51,936 nt of DNA from an uncultured Bacteroidales bacterium (GTDB lineage Bacteria > Bacteroidota > Bacteroidia > Bacteroidales > Bacteroidaceae): positions 1 through 51,936 of the forward strand of contig CADBXL010000018.1 in assembly GCA_902798615.1 (NCBI GenBank), in the 5' to 3' direction. This document shows positions 44,413-51,936 of the stretch, piece by piece. The notes below the pieces were generated by a model. It saw only the letters and a list, made by a program, of their open reading frames with translations. It had not been told where the DNA came from and did not search any database. The position numbers and the translations under genes are program-made. Position 1 is the first letter of the stretch. Every line of letters starts with the position of its first letter.

Positions 44413-45512
44413 TACTTTGTTTTTACAATCTTGGTCTTCTCCTGTTCCTTGTTCCTTCTGTTTACAACAGTTACAACGCTCTGGGCAAGTGCGAGGAATG
44501 CCTGACCTGTTATGGTGTTCTCGTCAAGAGCTGCAGGTGTTCCTGCATCGCCCTTTTCGCAGATACCTTGAACAAGAGGAATCTGTGCAAGAAGTGGTAC
44601 GTTCATTTCCTGTGCGAGATTCTTGCAGCCTTCCTTTCCGAAGATATAGTACTTGTTTTCTGGAAGTTCAGCCGGAGTAAACCATGCCATATTCTCTATA
44701 AGTCCAAGGATTGGCACGTTTACCTTATCGTTGGTGTACATGTCAATTCCCTTACGTGCATCGGCAAGTGCCACCTGCTGTGGGGTACTTACGATAACAG
44801 CACCTGTGATAGGAAGAGTCTGGAGTAGGGTGAGGTGAATGTCACTTGTGCCAGGAGGAGTATCGAGAATGAAATAATCGAGTTCGCCCCAGTCGGCATC
44901 TGCAATCAACTGCTTCAAGGCAGAACAAGCCATACCGCCTCTCCAGAGAGTAGCCGTGTCTTTTCCTACGAAGAAACCGATAGAGAGAAGCTTAACCCCG
45001 TATTTCTCAACAGGAACGATTAACTGACGACCGTCTTTTTCAATAGCGTATGGTCGCTCGCTCTCCACATTGAACATCTTTGGCATACTTGGGCCGAAAA
45101 TGTCGGTATCAAGAAGTCCGACCTTATAGCCGAGTCGTGCAAGCGCTATGGCGAGATTTGCAGAAACCGTGCTCTTGCCAACGCCACCCTTACCTGAGCT
45201 TACTGCAATTATATTCTTAACACCAGGAAGAAGGTTTTCCACCTCTGGACGTGGAGCAGACTTGTATTCTAATTTGATATTTACTTCAACATCCTTACCA
45301 ACGTGATAGTGTATGGCAGCTTCTGCTGCCTTTACGGTTGATTTGAGGAAAGGGTCTGTCTCGCGTGGGAATATAAGGACAATCGTCACGCTATTGCCGT
45401 TGATGCTTGGAGTGTCAGCAAGCATTTCTGACTCTATAAGGTTCTTCTTTGTACCGGCGTAGATTACTGTTGCAAGTGCGTCTGTTATGAGTTTTGGGTA
45501 TAAATTCATCAT
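44412..45512 (-). CDS. apbC: Mrp/ApbC-family iron-sulfur cluster carrier
   Basis: A P-loop ATPase of about 367 residues that assembles and hands over Fe-S clusters. An N-terminal DUF59/MIP18-like domain (about 1-95) precedes the deviant Walker A NIIAVSSGKGGVGKST, DTDIFGPSMPKMF, and DTPPGTSDIHLTL. The C-terminal CxxC seen in many homologues is not obvious here (MAWFTPAELPENKYY), a variation common in Bacteroidetes. The frame extends to 45551; ATG 45512 (or 45509) gives the family N-terminus MMNLYPKLI. A strong promoter is 37 nt upstream. It probably heads the mrp-A2M-DUF1573-meaB-ispH-cmk run. Confidence 0.92.
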   Translation of the reverse strand: MMNLYPKLITDALATVIYAGTKKNLIESEMLADTPSINGNSVTIVLIFPRETDPFLKSTVKAAEAAIHYHVGKDVEVNIKLEYKSAPRPEVENLLPGVKNIIAVSSGKGGVGKSTVSANLAIALARLGYKVGLLDTDIFGPSMPKMFNVESERPYAIEKDGRQLIVPVEKYGVKLLSIGFFVGKDTATLWRGGMACSALKQLIADADWGELDYFILDTPPGTSDIHLTLLQTLPITGAVIVSTPQQVALADARKGIDMYTNDKVNVPILGLIENMAWFTPAELPENKYYIFGKEGCKNLAQEMNVPLLAQIPLVQGICEKGDAGTPAALDENTITGQAFLALAQSVVTVVNRRNKEQEKTKIVKTK

Positions 45513-45548
45513 TATATTTTGTTCAAAAATGTTTTCTTTTTTAGAATG

Positions 45549-45580
45549 CAAAGATAATGATAAAAATGGAGATTTCCAAA
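45549..45580 (-). promoter_or_regulatory. Promoter of mrp and probably the downstream operon
   Basis: Minus strand TTTG at 45580-45577, 20 bp, TATCTTTG at 45556-45549. The leader would be about 30 nt. Confidence 0.8.
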
Positions 45581-45613
45581 TCTTTAGAGTGAAAAGAAAT
45601 TAAAGCAACAAAA

Positions 45614-45641
45614 AAGGCTCACAACCGAAGTCGCGAGCCTT
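45614..45641 (-). terminator. Terminator of the beta-barrel gene at 45669
   Basis: AAGGCTC against GAGCCTT with a loop that itself can pair (CGA/TCG), followed on the minus strand by TTTTTTG. It lies 27 nt after the stop codon and also ahead of the mrp promoter. Confidence 0.75.
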
Positions 45642-45668
45642 GTATTATTTTTTGTTATGTTCCGATTC

Positions 45669-46196
45669 TTAGAGGTCGAAGTAAACACCGAACTCAAGAT
45701 TGTTGCCATCTACGCCAAAGCCGAACTGATTCTTGTCACCAGCGTCCTTGTCGAATGTTCTCCAACCGAAGTAACCAAACTTTGCTGCAAGAGTTACACC
45801 GTCAGCAACCTTGTATGCAAGACCTGGCTGAACACCAATACCGAAAGAGCTACCATTGTCCTTGCCGTAAGATGTGAAGTGAATGCCACCATCAACGAAG
45901 AAAGAGAGGTTGTCAATCCTGGAGAATGTGTAGCGAGCGTATGGGCTAATCTTGAAACCTGTTACAGCGTCATTGTCGCCTGCTTGGCTTGAGAAAATGC
46001 TAATCTTACCTGCTATTGCCCAATCATCGTTAATGTTGTAACCAAGTTCAGGGGAAATAGTCCATGAAGTTGTTGACTTGGCACCATCCCACTTGCCATT
46101 TTCCCAGTTAAAACCTACTGAACCACCAAGCCAAGCCTGTGCGTTAGCTGTAAGAGATGCTACTGCGAGAATAGCGATTGCAAAAAATTTCTTCAT
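45669..46196 (-). CDS. Small outer-membrane beta-barrel protein
   Basis: A 175-residue protein: signal peptide about 1-19 (ending TANAQ), then repeated amphipathic strands (for example WLGGSVGFNWENGKW, ISPYARYTFSRI, LSFFVDGGIHF) and a C-terminal Phe-containing strand LEFGVYFDL. It looks like an OMP_b-brl family porin-like protein. Strong codon bias and a consensus promoter suggest high expression. Function is unknown. Confidence 0.75.
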   Translation of the reverse strand: MKKFFAIAILAVASLTANAQAWLGGSVGFNWENGKWDGAKSTTSWTISPELGYNINDDWAIAGKISIFSSQAGDNDAVTGFKISPYARYTFSRIDNLSFFVDGGIHFTSYGKDNGSSFGIGVQPGLAYKVADGVTLAAKFGYFGWRTFDKDAGDKNQFGFGVDGNNLEFGVYFDL

Positions 46197-46298
46197 AATT
46201 TTTTAGTTGCTTAATTTTGTATTATTCCTACTCTATCCTGAATATTGAGGTTTTCGGATTACCCTCATTTTTGTTTTATGTTTTTTCGAATTTGGATA

Positions 46299-46330
46299 CA
46301 AAATTATGCCGAGAATCCATAATAGGCAAA
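46299..46330 (-). promoter_or_regulatory. Promoter of the small beta-barrel gene
   Basis: Minus strand TTTG at 46330-46327, 20 bp, TAATTTTG at 46306-46299, an exact consensus match. The leader is about 95 nt and A/T-rich. Confidence 0.8.
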
Positions 46331-46555
46331 AAATTATAGTTAATTTATGTAGGTTAACAATGTTTCTTTGACAAGCGTCAAGAAAAACAATGTGTAACCA
46401 TAAGTTTTCCAAAAAGTCTATGAAAATTCAGATTTTGTCTTATTTTGTGATACTTTTTCTTGAAATTTGCATTAAAAGCAGTTGGTTCTGAATTATTTCA
46501 CAACAAAGCCTTGTTCGTACCTTTGTTCTTCTTCCGCTTATCCTCCCTTGTTCCT

Positions 46556-46636
46556 CCGTACCAAAGTCGGTGCAAAGTCGGTGCAAAGTCGGTGAAAGGA
46601 CTATTTTGAATAAGTGCTTCACCGAGTTTGGTACGG
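46556..46636. repeat. Inverted repeat with CCGTACCAAAGTCGGTG unit
   Basis: CCGTACCAAAGTCGGTG (46556-46572) pairs with CACCGAGTTTGGTACGG (46620-46636) with one mismatch. The left arm runs on into two more direct GCAAAGTCGGT units. Related to the ACCAAACTCGATGA element at 35074-35145. It lies 44 nt after the topB stop. The rest of 46331-46555 shows nothing recognised. Confidence 0.7.
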
Positions 46637-46680
46637 ACTTATAGCGATGGAATAACGTTCTTGCTTTGGAAAAGATCACG

Positions 46681-48870
46681 TTATACAAACGGCTTTCTGT
46701 ATGTGCAGCCATTCTTCCATTCTGAGCAGCCGTATGCTGTCTTGCCTTTTATTATCGTTCCTTTTCCGCATAGAGGGCATATCGTAGGAACATTGTCGGC
46801 ATTTGTGCGTTGAGAAGATACGGGAGCTTCAGAAGCCGCCTTCTTTGTATCCTTCTTGACAGAAGCCTTCTTGGTGGTTTTCTTTTTTTCTTCTTCAGGC
46901 TCAACGACTGTAACTCGTCTGTTCGTGTTGTCTGCAAGAACCTGATTCACAATACTGTTTATCTGCTCTTTCAGCTCAGAAATGAACATGCCGGCATCGT
47001 ATTGCCTATGTTCGATATCTCGGAGTTTTTTCTCCCAGACACCTGTTAGTTCTGGACTTTTCAGTATATCTTCGTGAATAAGGTCGATAAGTTCTATACC
47101 TGTCGGGGTTGCAACGAGGTTCTTGCGTTCTTTCCTTATGTAGTGACGCTTGAAGAGAGTCTCGATGATGGCTGCACGGGTAGAAGGACGTCCTATTCCG
47201 TTCTCCTTCATGGCATCTCTCAGCTCGTCATTATCAACGAATTTACCTGCTGTTTCCATAGCACGAAGCAATGTGGCTTCTGTGTAAGGCTTAGGTGGCT
47301 GTGTCCATTTCTCGGAAAGAGAAGGAATATGCGGACCTTTCTCGCCTTTTGTGAATGACACATTTGAAGAAGCATTATTTTCTTCCTCGTTCTCGTTGTC
47401 GATGTCTGTTGAGGTGTTGTCTTTCTTGAAAACAACCTTCCAACCTTCATCCGTGACAATACGGACAGAGGTCCTGAAAAGCACGCTATTCTCATCATTA
47501 AGGGCTTCTGCCTCTTGGGTAAGTGCTACTCTTCCGAGAATCGTGGTCGTTTCAAACTTCAAGTCTGGATAGAAGGCTGCAATAAAAGCCCTTGCTACGA
47601 GGTTGAACACGTTGCGTTCCATATCTGACAATCCCTGTGGTGGTACGCCTGTCGGGATTATCGCATGGTGATCTGTCACCTTTGAAGAATCGAATACTTT
47701 TTTGCTTTTCTTCAAAGGTTTTCCTCCAATTGCTTTGACTAATTCTGCATAAGGAGCAACTCCGCTGAATTGTGTCTTGAACAATCCGTTAAGTGTCTGA
47801 GGACATTTGGAATAGATGTCGTCAGATAGGAAAGTGGTATCAACACGTGGGTATGTGGTGAACTTTTTCTCGTAGAGTGACTGTATGAGCTGGAGAGTTT
47901 GGTCGGCAGAATATCCGAACTTCTTGTTACAATCCACTTGAAGAGAGGTAAGGTCATAAAGGCGTGGAGGTGCCTCGGTTCCTTTTCTCTTTGTTATATC
48001 CACAATGTGGAAATCATTATCCTTGATGGCTTCAAGGATTTTCTTTCCTTCTTCCTCTGTATTATATTCTATCTGACGATAGATAGGACCTTTTGACTTC
48101 TGAGTCTTACCATTTTTCGCAGCCTCTGCCACTTCCGCAGCATCTTCTGCCTCTGCCTCTTCATCGTGGGCGATCGCTGTAAACCTCGTATCTTTATACA
48201 TGGTATAGAGAATCCACGACTGTCGAGGTTCAAAGTTCTCTATCTCCTTTTGACGATTCACAATCATCGCAAGGGTAGGGGTTTGTACTCTACCGATTGA
48301 TAGTACCTGATTAGTACGTCCTTGTGGACGATATTTCAACGTGTATAGACGTGTGGCATTCATACCAAGAAGCCAATCGCCTATGGCACGTGAGAGTCCT
48401 GCAAGATATAGAGGTTCGTATTCCTGCTGATCCTTTAGTGTCTGAAAGCCTTCACGTATTGCCTCTTCCGTAAGAGATGAGATCCAGAGTCTTTTTACTG
48501 GGCATTTAGCCCCAGCCTTTTGCATCACCCATCTCTGGATAAGCTCTCCCTCTTGGCCGGCATCACCACAGTTGATAATGGAGTCTGCTTCTTGCATCAG
48601 TTTCTCGATAGTAGCAAACTGAGCCTTGATTCCCTGATCGTCTTTCAGCTTTATTCCGAAACGCTGTGGTATCATAGGTAATGCTCCCAACGACCATCTC
48701 TTCCACATAGGGGTATAGTCATCGGGTTCCTTTAGCTCGCACAGGTGACCGAAAGTCCATGTCACCTGATATCCATTGCCTTCTATGTATCCTTGCTTTG
48801 AGTTTGTTGCTCCAAGTACATTGGCAATATCACGAGCTACGCTCGGTTTCTCGGCTATGCAAACAATCAT
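46681..48870 (-). CDS. topB: DNA topoisomerase III
   Basis: A 729-residue type IA topoisomerase that decatenates and relaxes DNA. The N-terminal Toprim domain (IAEKPSVARDIANVLGA, E7) is followed by DAGQEGELIQRW, the active-site tyrosine Y340 in FTTYPRVDT and GIGRPSTRAAIIETL. The C-terminal tail is Lys-rich and ends with a zinc ribbon (CPLCGKGT and GCSEWKNGC). In the Toprim D-x-D-like segment NCGDAGQEGELI is normal. It follows trmB on the same strand, with a GTAAATT palindrome in the gap. Confidence 0.93.
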   Translation of the reverse strand: MIVCIAEKPSVARDIANVLGATNSKQGYIEGNGYQVTWTFGHLCELKEPDDYTPMWKRWSLGALPMIPQRFGIKLKDDQGIKAQFATIEKLMQEADSIINCGDAGQEGELIQRWVMQKAGAKCPVKRLWISSLTEEAIREGFQTLKDQQEYEPLYLAGLSRAIGDWLLGMNATRLYTLKYRPQGRTNQVLSIGRVQTPTLAMIVNRQKEIENFEPRQSWILYTMYKDTRFTAIAHDEEAEAEDAAEVAEAAKNGKTQKSKGPIYRQIEYNTEEEGKKILEAIKDNDFHIVDITKRKGTEAPPRLYDLTSLQVDCNKKFGYSADQTLQLIQSLYEKKFTTYPRVDTTFLSDDIYSKCPQTLNGLFKTQFSGVAPYAELVKAIGGKPLKKSKKVFDSSKVTDHHAIIPTGVPPQGLSDMERNVFNLVARAFIAAFYPDLKFETTTILGRVALTQEAEALNDENSVLFRTSVRIVTDEGWKVVFKKDNTSTDIDNENEEENNASSNVSFTKGEKGPHIPSLSEKWTQPPKPYTEATLLRAMETAGKFVDNDELRDAMKENGIGRPSTRAAIIETLFKRHYIRKERKNLVATPTGIELIDLIHEDILKSPELTGVWEKKLRDIEHRQYDAGMFISELKEQINSIVNQVLADNTNRRVTVVEPEEEKKKTTKKASVKKDTKKAASEAPVSSQRTNADNVPTICPLCGKGTIIKGKTAYGCSEWKNGCTYRKPFV

Positions 48871-48896
48871 TATTTTTAATTACGAATGTCGAGGGA

Positions 48897-49050
48897 TTTA
48901 GAAAGTAAATTGGGATTAAATTATTTCAGTAAATTTTTTGTTGTATCGAAAGATATAAGCCCATTCAGATACATCAGATAAATCCGTTTCCCTTTTTGTT
49001 TTTGAATTATAATTTACTGAATTTAATTTCTTGATAATTTACTTTCTAAA
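48897..49050. repeat. GTAAATT palindrome between trmB and topB
   Basis: TTTAGAAAGTAAATT (48897-48911) is the exact complement of AATTTACTTTCTAAA (49036-49050), and CAGTAAATT (48928-48936) of AATTTACTG (49011-49019). The spacers carry further ATTAAATT/AATTTAAT pairs. It would form a hairpin in the trmB-topB transcript. Confidence 0.75.
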
Positions 49051-49077
49051 AGCAACTTGCTGGTTAAATTTATTTTG

Positions 49078-49848
49078 CTATTTATTAGTCGTAAGACTGC
49101 TGCGCTTGTCTCTATGATACGAACGATAATCATCCAGTTCTATTTCCTTTTCCGACTCTGTGAGCTGCTTCTCGTGAGGAAGAAGGAACTTCATGTATTT
49201 TATGTTAAGTCCGCGCTCTATCCACATTGACTCGTAATAAGTCTGGATGGATAGGATCTTTTTTGTCTCCTCGTCAATACCTTCGGTATGGTAGAGGTCT
49301 GTTGTGCGGAATAGAACTTGCAGATCATTATGCTCTACCATATAGGTGGTGTATGTGAACAGGAAGTTAGAGTCCGTCTTTAGGTGGATGATACCGTTAT
49401 CCACAAGGAAATGACGGTAGCGCTCAAGGAAGAAGGTGGATGTCAAGCGCTTGTGCACATTCTTCATCTGAGGATCTGAGAAGGTCAGCCAAATCTCCTG
49501 CACCTCGTCTTTTGAGAAGAAACGGTCTATAATCTCGATATTGGTACGAAGAAAGGCAACGTTCTTCAATCCTGCTTCTAATGCCTTGGTAGCACCAGTC
49601 CACATACGCGCTCCCTTGATATCAACGCCTATGAAGTTCACGTTAGGATATAACTGAGCCAGTTCCACGGTATATTCTCCCTTACCGCACCCTAATTCAA
49701 GCACGATAGGATTGTCGTTGTGGAAATACTGTTCTCTCCAATGTCCCTTCATGTCGAAAGGGATGTTATCCACCACAGAGTATGGATATTGGAACACGTT
49801 CTCATAGCGTTCCATGTCTGCGAACTTCGCAAGTTTGCCTTTTCCCAT
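49078..49848 (-). CDS. trmB: tRNA (guanine-N7-)-methyltransferase
   Basis: A 256-residue SAM-dependent enzyme making m7G46 in tRNA. The SAM motif [11 protein letters not shown] (about 50-60), [12 protein letters not shown], and the catalytic/tRNA-binding [15 protein letters not shown] are seen; the last is the variant usual in Bacteroidetes. The frame begins at TTG 49854, but ATG 49848 (MGKGKLAKF) is the natural start. Its promoter is at 49972-50002 and the leader carries a GTAAATT repeat. Confidence 0.92.
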   Translation of the reverse strand: MGKGKLAKFADMERYENVFQYPYSVVDNIPFDMKGHWREQYFHNDNPIVLELGCGKGEYTVELAQLYPNVNFIGVDIKGARMWTGATKALEAGLKNVAFLRTNIEIIDRFFSKDEVQEIWLTFSDPQMKNVHKRLTSTFFLERYRHFLVDNGIIHLKTDSNFLFTYTTYMVEHNDLQVLFRTTDLYHTEGIDEETKKILSIQTYYESMWIERGLNIKYMKFLLPHEKQLTESEKEIELDDYRSYHRDKRSSLTTNK

Positions 49849-49920
49849 TAACAATAAATTTATTCGTTTCTTGAAGCTTACGCTCCTTGTCCTTTTGAAA
49901 GTATTTTTTTGGGGGGGGAT

Positions 49921-49962
49921 AATTTACTGATTTGATTTACTCCCAATTTACTTTCCTATTCA
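49921..49962. repeat. GTAAATT repeat array in the trmB leader
   Basis: AATTTACTGATTTGATTTACTC followed by CCAATTTACTTTCC repeats the units of the palindrome at 48897-49050 but only in one orientation. A run of eight or nine G (about 49911-49918) precedes it; such a homopolymer is unusual here. Confidence 0.65.
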
Positions 49963-49971
49963 AACTAACTG

Positions 49972-50002
49972 CAAAGTTACTCAATTTTTTTCAGTTATCA
50001 AA
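49972..50002 (-). promoter_or_regulatory. Promoter of trmB
   Basis: Minus strand TTTG at 50002-49999, 19 bp, TAACTTTG at 49979-49972: exact consensus. The leader to the ATG at 49848 is about 119 nt and contains the GTAAATT array and the G-run. Confidence 0.8.
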
Positions 50003-50042
50003 ATGTTGCGTGAAAAATCTCCAATTAGCAATACAATAACAA

Positions 50043-50077
50043 AGAGCAACAACTATCATAGTCAAGTTGCTGCTCTT
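50043..50077 (-). terminator. Terminator after the small peptide gene
   Basis: AAGAGCAGCAACT and AGTTGTTGCTCTT (minus strand reading) form a 13-bp stem with one G-U pair around a 10-nt loop, followed by TGTTATTG. It closes the transcript of the 48-aa peptide, 50 nt after its stop. Confidence 0.75.
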
Positions 50078-50126
50078 CATCTGTATTGCGATTCTTGTGC
50101 AAAATTAGATATGCACAGAATGTCAT

Positions 50127-50273
50127 TTAATCATCGAATTCACCATCGTTGATTGGATCGTCATTGAGGTTGATATCTGTATTGTCACCATTTTGTGAAA
50201 TGGCGGCAAGGAGGCTCTCTTCAACTGCCATTTCCCTTGCTCTGAATTCAGGTTCTATATATTTCTTTTTCAT
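50127..50273 (-). CDS. 48-residue peptide with MKKxY...LLAA N-terminal motif and acidic tail
   Basis: Starts MKKKYIEPEFRAREMAVEES, continues LLAAISQNGDN and ends in an acidic NDDPINDGEFDD. It lies 19 nt after the stop of the large surface-protein gene and before a terminator, so it is co-transcribed. The N-terminal pattern MKK-Y-P-E...LLA-S recalls short peptides seen in many Prevotella and Bacteroides genomes whose role is unknown; this is from memory, not from a search. The frame is open further upstream to 50414, but that would overlap the previous gene; ATG 50273 is preferred. No cysteine or TM segment is present. Confidence 0.65.
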   Translation of the reverse strand: MKKKYIEPEFRAREMAVEESLLAAISQNGDNTDINLNDDPINDGEFDD

Positions 50274-50292
50274 AACAGTATTTTCTAATAAG

Positions 50293-51936
50293 TTAATATA
50301 AAACTTTCTTTGTGGATGTCTTACCATTCTTAAGGGTGTTCTTAACGATGTTGATACCCTTGTTTGGAGTTGTAGAAGACTTTCCATCAACAGAAACGAA
50401 TTGTGAGTTTGCAACTATGGCATTTTCATCCTCTGTTACGCCATCAATACCAGTTGTTGCTCCGTCAACTTCAATTGTTTCTACAGTTCCATCCTCGTCA
50501 ACGAACTCGATAGAAGCATTGTTATACTTAGCTGCGGTGCTCTTGTCGACTGTAATGTATGCACGACCTGGCTTGAGTCTTTCACTACTAATAGGCATCT
50601 TACCAGCATCTCCATTCAAACTAATGATGTATGCGTCTGTAAGATCTTTCTTAGCAATAGGTGTATAGTTTCCGTTGAATTTACCAGAAACACCTAAATC
50701 TTCATCGCCAGCCCATGATTTTGCTTCAGTCTTTTCAACCTGAATGCCCTGAATGTTGGAAAGGGTTATAACACTTGTGGTCGTGTTTGCCATGCAGAAC
50801 ATTGGCATATTAGCTTTCCATTCAGCAGTAGTGAATCGAGCTTTGAGTCTATCCTTGCTATCTAAAAAACAAGACTTGAATGTTGATGTGCGACTGAAAT
50901 AGTTTTCTTTGTCTGCGAAATTGAAAGGCAGAGTGATTGCATAGAATTTGTTTGCACTAATGTTTCGTGTATAATCAATGTTCTTGGCCGTGAAAATCTT
51001 GGACACCTTGATTTCTGTGCCATCGTCTGCGAGGTTATATTGCTCGCAATTTGTTCCATTGACGATATTGTTACCCTCTGCATTTGCTTCTGCTGGGAGG
51101 TAGGCAAGATAATTGTCGCTTACAGCAGAGCTCTTGATAGTACCAACAATTGTTGTACCTGTAAAGTCATAGTTTAAAAATGCCTTACCTGCAACGATAT
51201 TGTTGAATCTTGCCAAATCTACCAATCCTGATACGATACCAACTTTTGAGTCCTCATTTGATGCGGTTGTTGTTGGCAATGGGATGTTAGAACCAATATA
51301 GGTAGGAATGAAATTGTCGGTACAATTCAGGTATGTTGTACCCTCTTTCCAGTTGCCTGTTGTTGCATCTATTAATATAACATTAACCGCATCAGGAGCA
51401 TCAATATAATACAAGCCTTCGTTTATTTGCATATGATAAAGGTCAAAATCTACGCCTTCTTCAAGCAGCTCTGCTCCAGTGTAGACGTATAGACCTCTTG
51501 TTCTGGCTTTCTCGCATGCATTCTGATATGTTGCGTATGCGGCCTTTTCTGCATTTGTGTTCTGCCTTATTTTGTAGTACATCTCTGATGGAGGCAGATT
51601 ATTTCGTTGAGTTCGTGGGTAATTCAGTCTGTTGTCGGTTGCAAAAGAAGAAAGAGTTGCGTTCAGATCTTCATTTGTTAGATCTTCACCAGAAACCACC
51701 GCGCGTGAAAAACTTTGCAATTGTGATGGGAGAATAGAATAGTCGTTGATGTCTGATACAGTCAACTTAATGTCTCTGTTGCGGTTTGCAACCCTTGTGA
51801 AGGCTACATAGTCGATTGATAATTTTGACCCCAATATTATATTCTCCCTGTTGTTCTCGCTGTCTAAACTACTTTGACCTTGCGCTGTAATTGTAACATC
51901 AGAGTTTGCGGAGTAGGTGTAAGTGATGTTGTTGTC
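50293..51936 (-). CDS. C-terminal part of a large surface protein (5' end outside the window)
   Basis: The frame is open to the window edge, with no stop between 51834 and 51936, so at least 547 residues are present and the start lies beyond. The visible part is beta-rich with no recognised catalytic motif; it contains domains such as FTAKNIDYTRNISANKFYAI. The last 60 residues (IDGVTEDENAIV, then KGINIVKNTLKNGKTSTKKV) look like the end of Prevotella T9SS cargo proteins, where the usual motif is close to KGIYIVKNTLKNGKTTTKK. It is thus probably a T9SS-exported surface protein. The last residues are VLY instead of VxVK. Confidence 0.7.
   Translation of the reverse strand, partial: DNNITYTYSANSDVTITAQGQSSLDSENNRENIILGSKLSIDYVAFTRVANRNRDIKLTVSDINDYSILPSQLQSFSRAVVSGEDLTNEDLNATLSSFATDNRLNYPRTQRNNLPPSEMYYKIRQNTNAEKAAYATYQNACEKARTRGLYVYTGAELLEEGVDFDLYHMQINEGLYYIDAPDAVNVILIDATTGNWKEGTTYLNCTDNFIPTYIGSNIPLPTTTASNEDSKVGIVSGLVDLARFNNIVAGKAFLNYDFTGTTIVGTIKSSAVSDNYLAYLPAEANAEGNNIVNGTNCEQYNLADDGTEIKVSKIFTAKNIDYTRNISANKFYAITLPFNFADKENYFSRTSTFKSCFLDSKDRLKARFTTAEWKANMPMFCMANTTTSVITLSNIQGIQVEKTEAKSWAGDEDLGVSGKFNGNYTPIAKKDLTDAYIISLNGDAGKMPISSERLKPGRAYITVDKSTAAKYNNASIEFVDEDGTVETIEVDGATTGIDGVTEDENAIVANSQFVSVDGKSSTTPNKGINIVKNTLKNGKTSTKKVLY

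Noticed and set aside
50274-50414. 95-residue version of the small peptide
   Set aside because: The extra N-terminus is antisense-free but overlaps the 3' end of the previous gene in another frame and looks like a shadow of it.

Overview
The window looks like a chromosomal segment of a Prevotella/Segatella-type member of the Bacteroidales. The grounds are a complete porP-porK-porL-porM-porN type IX secretion (T9SS) cluster, a BspA-like leucine-rich-repeat surface protein with a T9SS-like C-terminal end, a hybrid two-component regulator with an AraC output, and repeated Bacteroidetes promoters of the form TTTG - 19/20 bp - TAnnTTTG. No plasmid, phage or transposase gene was seen. Identities come from reading protein motifs by eye; no database search was run.

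Layout. 1-3.4 kb: possible tail of an upstream gene, a RelB/YafQ-type toxin-antitoxin pair, a long hairpin element, and the BspA-like protein. 3.4-4.3 kb: non-coding, filled with nested palindromes. 4.3-6.9 kb (minus): NAD(P)HX repair enzyme plus a DUF4831 protein. 7.0-10.4 kb (plus): hpt, adk, obg, pgeF. 10.5-13.0 kb: a CE12-like esterase and ndk; fructose-bisphosphate aldolase faces them (minus). 14.8-18.4 kb (plus): a thioredoxin-fold lipid/cell-envelope-type protein, then an ECF sigma factor, a one-TM putative anti-sigma protein and a secreted unknown. 19.3-21.7 kb: a hybrid sensor/AraC regulator that has no ATPase domain. 22.4-24.7 kb: priA. 24.8-32.8 kb (minus): a small beta-barrel protein, the Por cluster and an OmpA-family protein. 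33.0-45.5 kb (minus): an HhH/beta-barrel protein, cmk, ispH, meaB, a DUF1573 protein, a 1788-aa alpha-2-macroglobulin-like protein and the Mrp Fe-S carrier, closely spaced from mrp to cmk. 45.7-49.8 kb (minus): a beta-barrel protein, topB and trmB. 50.1-51.9 kb (minus): a 48-aa peptide and the 3' end of a large surface protein that runs off the window.

The genes are mostly housekeeping (nucleotide metabolism, isoprenoid, tRNA modification, replication restart) mixed with envelope and secretion functions. The Por cluster would export proteins such as the BspA-like and the truncated surface protein, both of which end in sequences resembling Prevotella T9SS sorting signals.

The most unusual content is not a classical gene. 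Nearly every larger intergenic gap carries a long composite palindrome built from short units (ACTCGTCACC, GTGCACC, AACGGACTT, ACCAAACTCGATGA, GTAAATT, GTTACCTGTTAC, ATACCATTATA, or a GC-rich CTCGCCCC unit). One GC-rich copy lies inside an open reading frame: it encodes the linker of the hybrid regulator exactly where the histidine-kinase ATPase domain should be. Another palindrome sits where obg should have its ATG, leaving TTG as the best start.
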